This document shows positions 56,515 to 64,000 of a stretch of 64,000 nucleotides of DNA, in pieces. Numbering within the stretch: the first letter of the stretch is position 1; each line of letters opens with the position of its first letter. The notes below the pieces were generated by a model. That model ran no database searches and was not told where the DNA came from. It saw nothing but the letters and a program-made list of their open reading frames with translations. Source of the DNA: Ashinkailepas kermadecensis (lineage: Eukaryota > Arthropoda > Thecostraca > Neolepadidae). Where the stretch lies: assembly GCA_034440615.1 (NCBI GenBank), contig JAOTOM010002294.1, positions 33,438 through 97,437 on the forward strand. Reading direction: 5' to 3'. The translations under genes were made by a program, and so were the position numbers.

Positions 56515-57030
56515 ATTATGGAATAGTTCATATATATATTATGGAATAGTTCATATTTACGTTATGGGCCACGAGTTGTTGGATTCTATCAATGAAGTGA
56601 TGTGGACAGTCGTGGGTGTTAGTAATTGACTGGAGGACAGATTTGGAGTCTGAGCAAATTACTACGTTTCTAGCTTTACGTCTCATGAGAATGGTGATAG
56701 CGGCCAAAATGGCCACTGCTTCAGCTGAGTAGATGGAGAAGTTATTCGGTAGACGCTTTGAAAGTCTGAGACTTGGTCCAGTGATGCCGATGCCTACCTT
56801 TGCCTCGTGTTTCGACCCATCCGTGAATACCAGTGATTTTTGGTTGTTGTCATCGGCGAACTTGTGGAAGAGGCCAAGAATTTCCGCCGATGTGACAGTG
56901 GATTTCTTTTCCGAGATCAAGTACTCGACCTTCGGTTGACTGAAATTCCAAAATGGCCTAGTGGGAGGTCGAGTTGCAGTGGATGGCATTGCGAAGTTTA
57001 GATCTGATAGAGCCGTGGTAATTTGAATGC
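56515..57030 (-). pseudogene. I-clade LINE ORF2, RNase H domain
   Basis: Continues the RT frame across the transposon: SIQITTALSDLNFAMPSTAT, then KSLVFTDGSKHEAKVGIGIT (catalytic Asp in TDGS), IYSAEAVAILAAITILMRRK (Glu in SAEA) and NVVICSDSKSVLQSI (Asp in SDS). The final Asp/His block is lost where the sequence runs into a 24-bp duplicated ATTATGGAATAGTTCATA stretch and the next element. RNase H type I, which removes the RNA strand during target-primed reverse transcription. Confidence 0.85.
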
Positions 57031-57589
57031 TACACTGTACAAAATGATTAGCACTTTTGCTGCTAATTGCATGCTAAGTGACTGCTTCAAACAACGCTTT
57101 TCCCTTAGGATGCTAGTAACAAGCATAAGGACGCTAGCAATAAGCACCATGTGTGCTATTCGGCTGGAGGCGGCTAATTCTAGCCTGCAGATGCTAGACG
57201 GCAATAATGAGGATGCTTGATCTTAGCAGCCATGAGTGTTGTGCCAAGCAGTCCAGAATAATGCAACTGCTTATATCTAGCACTAGTCGGTTTTACAGCG
57301 GCAATTTGCTCTCCCGTCTAGTCGCTTTTCATCCTTCCAAGTCATTCCTTGCTTCACCTAAACATTCCAGACATGAACTAAAAAAGTACATCGAAGAACA
57401 TTTATCATTAACAAGAATTGATTTCACTCATTTTTTTCAGCTTTTTCATTGACAAAACTTGTTTCTTGGTGGTGAGAATAAAACGATTTTAGACTGATTG
57501 GTTTAGTATAATTTTCCTTAAACCATTTTATATTCCGAAACCTATATCCCAGTACGCGGCAGGCAACAAATCAGTCGGTGCACGAGCGT

Positions 57590-58420
57590 CCTACTCGTGG
57601 GGTGTGTTGTGAATATTTATTAGTTGTGCGGCGTGAGCATGTCGGCAGTATCAGGTATGGATTTATAAACTTGGTTGACATCGATTAAGTGTAATTTTGT
57701 TATGATTTTCTCTACCGCTGCTCAGGAAGTTGACTTATAACCGCATCCTTCGCTAATTTAACCACAGCGCCAATCTGTCATCTGGCAGTCATCCGTCGGC
57801 TGCCAGATACCGTAGAGCTGAGTGCAGTCTCGACGTAAATTAGAAAGCGTATTGCAATTTGCTGATATTCGTAAGTTTAATTCTACTTATTTCAGCAGCG
57901 TTAATACTAAAACCTATTTCGTTATTAAAACTTATGTGAGAATTATATTTGGTGGTCGCTTTTAATTTATGCAGATCACTATGCCGGGTCTTCTCCCTCT
58001 ATCTTGTTCCTGAGACCACGTGACCTGCGAGCAAATTTCCGCTGTAAAACCAACTACTGTTGCGGTCCGTGTTTTTGGCGGGAGTTTGAGCACTCTATGG
58101 CTGCTTACAGTTAGCAGTTGGGTAGTTAATATAAGCAGCGTAGAAAAATGGCGGGAACATTAGCACCTTAACGCTGCTTAACGAAAAAACTGCGTGAACA
58201 TTCGGCCATTTTGGTTTGAGATTCGATGGCGATTAAAGCGAAAAAGAGAAGTCTCTCTGGGATCAAGAGAACCTCTGGATCCAGAATCACATGCCTGACA
58301 TAGTCTGCACAAGGTGGGTGTGTCTTCACAGCAAATGTTTTTCCACATCCCTGGTATCAATATGATTATGTCAGCATCTTGCCAACCTCGCTGCATACAC
58401 CCCTGAAATTACGGGCGCTG
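57590..58420. other. Gene-like island inside the TIR transposon
   Basis: The middle of the element differs from its motif-rich ends. It has a short ATG reading MSAVSG before GTATGG (57640-57660) and a plus-strand stretch near 58220-58340 open in one frame (EKSLWDQENLWIQNHMPDIV). These might be captured host sequence or eroded transposase. I cannot assign them. Confidence 0.25.
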
Positions 58421-59201
58421 GATGACTTACGCAGTTGATCCAACCTCAAGCTACAATCACTAACATACCTGAGCTTGACAACACATAGTACCTGGCATGC
58501 TTAGCAAGGCATATGCGTTATTGCCATGGGACAAACAAGCTGAAATGTAATTTTTTGCATCATTATTCATCTGTGGACTCTGATAAGCTGAGTGGGCTAT
58601 GCCAGTTGCAGCCTATTCTGTGGGCCCCCAAAAAATCATTTCTCAGACAATGGCTTTTGGGTGGTTTATTGTGCTGCTCAGAATTTATTAGCTGAAAGAA
58701 AGCTAGCCTGGATTATCCTGGATATAGCATAGGCTGGATTATCACCACCAATTGTTGCTACCATATAATTGTATAGGCTTAACCGACATGGGCCACTGGG
58801 GCTCTTTTTATGTTTTAACACGTTATGACTGTATAGCATTATTATGGATTGTATTTGTTCCTAATTATGTAGCCATGGAGCCAGTGGATCTGCTCTTTAC
58901 GTCACCATTTGTTCATGACTGGCACTGTGCCATGTAAGACTGAACTGTGATAAATGTGGAGCTTGCATAAAAAAAGAAAATAAATTGTCTGGGTTAGGGT
59001 TCGCTGGTTTATTTGGTATTATTGTCATTTAAGGTGTCCATGATAAAAGTCTTACACACATTTTCCTTCATTAAGCAATCAACTGGGTTAGGCTACATCA
59101 GATTAGGTTGTTTTGTTGCAAAATTTGAGATTGAAATTAAAGAAACCTTTAATATTTTTGCTGTTCATGTACTTCACTGTGATACATACTAAATTTGCTT
59201 C

Positions 59202-59204
<3 letters not shown>

Positions 59205-59274
<70 letters not shown>

Positions 59275-59278
59275 TATA
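59205..59278. repeat. (AT)n microsatellite
   Basis: About 70 bases of AT alternation inside the transposon. The equivalent tract in copy 2 is at 56471-56507. Confidence 0.9.
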
Positions 59279-59684
59279 TATATGCATGTCCTCCTTTGCT
59301 ATTTGCAAAGTAGGAAATACGTATTCATTTGCATTGCTATTTGCAGGAGTCCAATTTCGGTTTTAGCACCCAATGGGTGCTAAATATGCTAGCACCATAG
59401 GCGAACCGTACCCAGGAGGTGCTGGTTTTTGGCGTGAGCAAAAAACTAGCACCCTGGGGGTGCTAAAGCGCACGCACCCCATGGGTGCTCATTTCAAGTA
59501 CCATGCTACTAAATATAGCCGAATAAAGAGGTGCTAGATATAAGCATCATGCTTATATTTAGCACTTGAAATTTTGCGATGCGATGCCAACTACAAAAAG
59601 ATGCTTAATTCAAGCAGCCCTGTGGAGCTGGAATTTGACATTTGAAATAGCACCAAAGGGGTGCTAATCTTTTTTTACAGTGTA

Positions 59685-61461
59685 TATGGTGGTAGCTTGC
59701 GCGCAAATCGGCTCTTGTCGTATCTATCAGGCGTAAAGCAGCGCTGTGCTGGATGATTTTTGATGGATTTGACTTTGATGTGGTAGCGGCACAGCTGTTG
59801 TGTCCTCCGGTCGTGGAGTGGGGGCGTGTTTGAGTCCACTAGTAGACTGGCTATCGGTGTGGTGCGTAGGGCACCTGTGGCTACTCTGATGCAGCTGTTT
59901 TGGATGATTTCTAGTTTTCGGCTCTGGCTTTCTGAAATGGTGGCAAAAATGATGCTGTTGTATTCTAGGATGGGTCGTATGATTGATGTGTACAGCCGCA
60001 ATAGTGTTTTCCTGTCTCCGCCCCAGTCTGTGCCTGCAAGTGCTCGGAGTATGTTGACGCGCTTCGCACATAGCTTTGAGATGGTGGTGATGTGGGTGTT
60101 GAAACTGAGTTTTTCGTCTAAATGTACTCCTAAGAACTTGAAGCATTTCACCTGTTCGATGGCTTTGCTATCGATTTTAAGTAGAGTTTTGGGTGTTGGG
60201 CGGAGACGACTATATGTGACGGTAGCCGATTTTTCTGCGGACAGGGTTAGGCCCCAAGTTTTGCACCATTTTGCAATGTGGTCTAGTCCTGCTTGAATGG
60301 TTTTTTCAGCTTTAAGGAAGCATTGTGATGTTGTCCAAATGGCTATATCGTCCGCGAAAAGTGAGTACTGAAGTGAAGTGTCAGTGTGGTCAGCAAGTAT
60401 GTCGTTGCTCATGATGACGAAGAGGCTCGGTGAGAGCACGCTCCCCTGAGCCAGGCCCTGCTCCTGTGTTGTGGTGCTTGATGTGACACTGCCGCATCGG
60501 ACCTTAAGGGTCCTGTCTCTAAGGAAGTTGAGTATAAAGTGTGCCATGTGTCCGCGTAGGCCTATCTTGTGGAGTTTGTGTGCAAGTGCGGATTTGTGTA
60601 CTCGGTCAAATGCGGCCGTGATGTCCAAGTAGGCAGCTACTGTTGTGCGTTTGATGCTTAGACCACTTTTTATGTCATGCACTAATCTAATGAGATTGTC
60701 TGTGGTTGATTTTTAGCGCTGGAAGCCGCACTGAAATTCGTCGAGCAGGTCGTTGTGTTTCAGAAATTGCCTCAATCGTGTGTTGACCATGCGTTCGACT
60801 AACTTGCTAGCACAGCTAGTGAGTGAGATGGGTCTATAACCTTTTGGGGTGGAGTAATCTTTGTGCGGCTTTGGCAATGGAATGACTACGCTCTCTCGCC
60901 AGGATGCGGGAAACGTGTCGCTTTCGTACAGTTCATTTATGGCCGCTAGTAGGTACGTTAGAGAGTTTTTGCTAAGTCGTTTAGGAAACTGGTAATGGAT
61001 GTCGTCCGGCCCAACTGACGTGTTTCCACACTTGCTGAGGGCAATGTGTAACTCGTGCATAGTAAACGACTGATTGTAGATCTCTCTATTGCTAGAGCTG
61101 AAATTTGCTTTGGAGGCAAGGGCGTCTAGAGCGCTAACTATAGTGGTGTCGTAGTTGCTGTTGCCAGATACGCTAGCGTAGTGTAGTTTAAAGTGGTCTA
61201 TGACTTGTTGTGGGTCAGTGATGTGCTGTCCATTCACCGTCAGCTGGGGGAATGGGCCTGGTGGTGGGCGTTTCAAGTTGAAACGCTTCAACAGGTCCCA
61301 GATTCTGCCGGTAGGGGTGAACCTATTGAATTGAGAAGCAAAAGACTGCCAACTGTTTTGTCGCGCTGTTCGAATTGTGTACCGGCAGTGTTTTTGGGAT
61401 TGTCTGTATGCCGAGAGGTATGCTTGCTTTTGAATTGTTTGTGGGCTCGGGGTTCGATTGC
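59685..61461 (-). pseudogene. I-clade LINE ORF2, reverse transcriptase
   Basis: Frame from QTIQKQAYLSAYRQSQKHCR through SKCGNTSVGPDDIHYQFPKR, SWRESVVIPLPKPHKDYSTP, GYRPISLTSCASKLVERMVN and DEFQCGFQR. An in-frame TAA at 60713 follows, then KSTTDNLIRLVHDIK in the same frame, VAAYLDITAAFDRVHKSALA (first catalytic Asp), GLAQGSVLSPSLFVIMSNDI, YSLFADDIAIWTTS (catalytic FADD) and VKCFKFLGVHLDEKLSFNTH. It ends at the transposon junction after KLPPY. One nonsense codon only within the RT. Confidence 0.9.
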
Positions 61462-61613
61462 TTGGTTGGTTATTGGTTTTACGACACGTCACACGTTGAG
61501 TCTTTTGCGTCGCCAATTTCACGCCGTTTGGTCGCGGGGAAGAGTGGACAGGTGGGACTCAACAACTTTCGATGTGAGACGCGCATCTTACCCCGTCCGC
61601 TTGCGATTGCCCT
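61462..61613 (-). mobile_element. tRNA-derived SINE, family S-B, inserted in ORF2
   Basis: The minus strand carries GGGGTAAGATGCGCGTCTCA, CATCGAAAG-TTGTTGAGTC and the family 3' end AAAACCAATAACCAACC. CGATTGC at 61455-61461 and 61614-61620 forms a probable 7-bp target duplication. The insertion separates the endonuclease from the RT. The A-box region is shortened. Removing it does not fully restore frame, so another small indel is present. Confidence 0.8.
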
Positions 61614-62486
61614 TTGACAGTCCGGAGTCCACCATGGCGTAGATGCCTTTTTCCTAGGTTTGTTACTTTTTGGGACTGAGTCTCGTGCTGCTGAGCTGAT
61701 GGCCCTTACGATTGTCTCGATCTTACTGGTCTCTGGAGTTGTTAGGTTGAGGTCCACCTGTTCCTCGAATTTAGCCCAGTCCGCTCTTTTCAAGTTCCAA
61801 GATTGTCTAAATAGCTTTGTGTGGTGGATAGCGTCCGTGCTGAGCCTAATTGAGATTGGGTAGTGGTCGCTCAGCCCGGGAACGTCTGAAACTGACCAGT
61901 CGAAAAGTGAGCTAAGTCGTTGGGAGCAGCACGTTAAGTCAATGCAACTGTCCGATCCTCCTAAGGTCGGGTTGCAGCGGGTGGCGGCCCCGGTGTTAAG
62001 AAGTACTAGGTTGTGGTCCGAAATAAACTGTTGAATTTCGCGTCCTCTAGTGTCAGTATGGTCGCTTCCCCAGGAGGGGTGTTTAGCATTAAAGTCTCCC
62101 ATAAGGAGAACTGGTGGAGGAGCCTGAAACAGCAAGTCGCTCAGCTCCTGTGGTGTGGGGGTTTCAGCTGACGGCGAGATGTATAGTGAAATGACTGTGG
62201 TTTGGCAATGGGCAATTTTGAGGCTGACTGCTACGCAATTCAGGGGAGTATTTAACGTTACTCGACGGTGAGGTATGCTGTTTGAAATGAGTATGGTTGC
62301 GCCCCATTTCCTATTTGGGCCGTTTACGTTGTCGACGCGCCAAGTGTAATCTGGGATTTTGTTCCAAGTGGAGTCAGAATCTCGAAAGTGGGTTTCTTGG
62401 AGCGCAGCTAGTAATGGTTTTTGTTGCAAAAATTCAGATTTGAATTCTATGAACTTGCCTGGAAGGCCTCCGGTGTTCCACTGCAT
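61614..62486 (-). pseudogene. I-clade LINE ORF2, AP-type endonuclease
   Basis: Starts MQWNTGGLPGKFIEFKSEFL, 15 bases after the ORF1 stop. Catalytic landmarks: the first Asn in QWNTGG, LAALQETHFRDSDS (Glu), VISLYISPS, VLLMGDFNAKHPSWGSDHTD (Asp/Asn), SDSCIDLT and VPGLSDHYPISIRL (SDH). A basic linker follows, with WWTPDCQRAIASG, where the SINE breaks the frame. Makes the nick for target-primed reverse transcription in an intact element. Confidence 0.92.
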
Positions 62487-62501
62487 AAAAAAGTCCCATT
62501 G

Positions 62502-64000
62502 TCAAACGCGCTTAGTGACTGTTGGTGTTCCTATACTGGGGTGGTGTCGGTGTCGAGGTGGGGGAAAGGTTGAACCGGTGAACGGAGAGAGGGCTGGGAG
62601 GTGATCCAGGCAGCGGTGGTAGCCTGGACCTGGTCGCACGGGTTCTGGGAGGTGATTGGGTAGAGTGGTGGCGTGATTTGCGCTTGGGAGGCGCGGTGGG
62701 TTCGGGTGGGATTCGTTGGTCTGGAGTGGTGGGTTCGACGGGCTTTGAAGGAGTGGTAGGTTCAGTCTGAGTGCTGGCCTCAGACGAAGATTTGGAGTAG
62801 GTTTGGGTGGGTGTGCAGGAGGTGGTGGGAGGTTTGGTTTGGCAGGAGGTGGTGGCCGTGGACTTGAGGGTTGTCTGGGTGGGTGTTGTGGTGGCCTTGG
62901 TTCTAGGCCTTGGTTTGGACCGGCCGGATGGGTGTGGCAGGGGCCGAGGCCCTGGTGGAGGCAGTGGAGGGAAGGCTTCAGGGTGGCGAGGTGGGCCCTG
63001 GCCGGTTCGAGGAAGTGACGCGAAGGGGTATGGCCAGGTCCTGTGGGGGATGGGTGGGTACCCGTGGGAGGGGCGCTGGGCCGGGGAGGTCGGGGATCGG
63101 TGGGGCGGTTGAGGCGGGGGTCGGAGGGGCGTTGAGAAGGGAGGTGAGCCGGGCTCCGGGAGCCGGCTGCTGGTGGGATGGTTGGGCGGCTGGGAGCTGG
63201 TGTTGGTGGGGGTGTGTGTTTAGGTGTGGAGAGCGTCGCTGCGTAGCTTCGCCCGTCGGTAGGTGCGGTGTCGAGAGGTGCAGTTGTGGCTGTGCGAGTG
63301 TCAGTGGTGGTGTGGCGTAGCTGCTGTCGTGCTGTTGCGTGTGGCACCCGATGTGTTGCCGCATACCGGCACACCTCCCTCTCGTATGCCCACTTGGGGC
63401 AGTCGGGGTCGGTGGCGGGGTACGGCCCATCACAGCATGCACACTTCCTTTCGGAAGAGTTGCAGTCGGATGCCGCGTGGTAACCGGCGCACTGGCTGCA
63501 TCTGGGAGTTGGTGACGCGCATGCGTGTTCGCCATGTCCATAACGCAGACAGAACCGGCACCGTAGTGGTAGAGGCACGTAGAGGCGGACCTCGTAGGTT
63601 TTGTTGTGTATGTGTACGTGTGATGGTATGTGTGGTGAGTCGAAGGTCAGTAGTATAATTTTGTGAGTCGAGCGTGCCTCCCGTTTAAGTTGGCTGATTG
63701 TGGTTGTGGTGTTCAGGAGGGCTGAGGCGTCGAATAGTGCGGCGATGCTGTCAAGTGGCAAGTTATCCAGCTCTGGGGCGCGAATGTAGCCCCGGCTGGT
63801 GTTCAAGGCGTGGTGTAACGTGAAGGAGCAGCGCTGGTTGTTAAAGGTGGTTGTGGTCAGTAGGGTTTGTGTGTCCGCGCTGCTCTGTGTTTCGACTAGG
63901 ATGTGTGTGGTATGCTTGTTGACCTTGAAGTGTGTTGAATTAAGAAGGTGCCTGAGTGTCCTCTCGATAGTGAAAGGAGACTCCTGCGTGATGTTGTGTC
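62502..64000 (-). CDS. I-clade LINE ORF1 (gag-like, zinc knuckles), open to the window edge
   Basis: Open from the right edge (HNITQESPFTIERTLRHLLN) to a TAG at 62502. An N-terminal RNA-binding-like region (FKVNKHTTHILVETQSSADT, RGYIRAPELDNLPLDSIAAL, KTYEVRLYVPLPLRCRFC) leads to three Cys-His knuckles: CRFCLRYGHGEHAC, CSQCAGYHAASDC and CACCDGPYPATDPDC. The C-terminal 250 residues are Pro-rich low complexity. This is the usual ORF1 of I/Jockey-type LINEs, a nucleic-acid-binding chaperone. No stop or shift is seen in the window; the start lies outside. Confidence 0.88.
   Translation of the reverse strand, partial: HNITQESPFTIERTLRHLLNSTHFKVNKHTTHILVETQSSADTQTLLTTTTFNNQRCSFTLHHALNTSRGYIRAPELDNLPLDSIAALFDASALLNTTTTISQLKREARSTHKIILLTFDSPHIPSHVHIHNKTYEVRLYVPLPLRCRFCLRYGHGEHACASPTPRCSQCAGYHAASDCNSSERKCACCDGPYPATDPDCPKWAYEREVCRYAATHRVPHATARQQLRHTTTDTRTATTAPLDTAPTDGRSYAATLSTPKHTPPPTPAPSRPTIPPAAGSRSPAHLPSQRPSDPRLNRPTDPRPPRPSAPPTGTHPSPTGPGHTPSRHFLEPARAHLATLKPSLHCLHQGLGPCHTHPAGPNQGLEPRPPQHPPRQPSSPRPPPPAKPNLPPPPAHPPKPTPNLRLRPALRLNLPLLQSPSNPPLQTNESHPNPPRLPSANHATTLPNHLPEPVRPGPGYHRCLDHLPALSPFTGSTFPPPRHRHHPSIGTPTVTKRV

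Larger units (their letters stand above)
57033..59682. mobile_element. 2.65-kb TIR DNA transposon inserted at TA
   Basis: Left end CACTGTACAAAATGATTAGC; right end read inward CACTGTAAAAAAAGATTAGC. Flanked by TA at 57031-57032 and 59683-59684. Removing the element and one TA rejoins the LINE frame as KLPPYSIQITTA, which proves the insertion point. Both subterminal regions are dense in TAGCACC / TGCTAAT / GCATGCTA motifs. No transposase was recognised inside, so it is probably non-autonomous. The TA duplication fits Tc1/mariner-like or a similar superfamily. Confidence 0.85.
55540..64000 (-). mobile_element. I-clade LINE, interrupted by three insertions and cut by the window edge
   Basis: Minus strand: ORF1 (from the right edge to 62502), ORF2 endonuclease (62486 to about 61614), RT (61461-59685), RNase H (57030 to about 56515) and a tail with irregular repeats (55560-55860). 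The presence of an RNase H domain after the RT, together with an ORF1 with zinc knuckles, places it near the I/Ingi group. It is split by an S-B SINE (61462-61613), an inverted-repeat DNA transposon (57033-59682) and a related deletion derivative (55901-56512). Confidence 0.88.

Noticed and set aside
56528..59296. LTRs of a retrotransposon, from the 550-bp direct repeats at 55.97 and 58.72 kb
   Set aside because: The repeats lie inside two copies of a TIR transposon sharing the CACTGTA terminus. The interval between them is LINE sequence plus transposon, without gag/pol, primer-binding site or TG...CA ends.
62803..63658. Plus-strand Gly/Arg/Trp-rich frames antisense to the LINE ORF1
   Set aside because: Mirror of the GC-rich, Pro-rich minus-strand ORF1; no motifs of their own.

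Overview
This is an animal nuclear-genome window: one conserved gene with large introns in a landscape crowded with retrotransposons, DNA transposons, SINEs and simple repeats. The wording of the one host protein, an AACCTAACCT-rich repeat background and the mix of LINE clades (CR1-like, I-like with RNase H, a third arthropod-type RT) fit an arthropod, perhaps a chelicerate such as a tick. That placement is inference; the sequence does not prove it.

The host gene is on the minus strand and its exons are too short to stand out as long ORFs. Five coding exons (50653-50593, 37129-36986, 32605-32469, 24168-24044, 18533-18506), all bounded by GT-AG introns with matching phases, join into a 164-residue RBM8A/Y14 (tsunagi) protein, the RNA-binding subunit of the exon junction complex. 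Introns are about 13.5, 4.4, 8.3 and 5.5 kb and hold most of the repeats. The start of exon 3, with its splice acceptor, has been amplified into a 43-bp minisatellite that runs into intron 2.

Layout. 1-5 kb: Ty3/gypsy integrase fragments and microsatellites. 5.67-8.81 kb: a nearly complete CR1-like LINE. 10-12 kb: a broken two-part ORF of uncertain origin and GC-rich minisatellite DNA. 12.06-14.24 kb: a LINE reverse transcriptase split by a 1-kb piggyBac-like non-autonomous element with TTAA duplications. 14.2-17.9 kb: microsatellites and a degenerate 21-bp periodic array. 18.5-50.65 kb: RBM8A, with a 1.83-kb fold-back palindrome, a 45-bp satellite, three more CR1 copies and tRNA-derived SINEs in its introns. 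50.65-55.5 kb: putative promoter and repeats, including about 535 bp of (AT)n. 55.5-64 kb: an I-clade LINE (ORF1 with zinc knuckles, endonuclease, RT, RNase H) broken by a SINE and by a TA-targeting inverted-repeat DNA transposon; it runs off the right edge.

The window holds no bacterial-type genes, CRISPR array or operon. The points of most interest are the dispersed RBM8A gene, its exon-derived minisatellite, and several insertions whose removal rejoins the interrupted LINE frame exactly.
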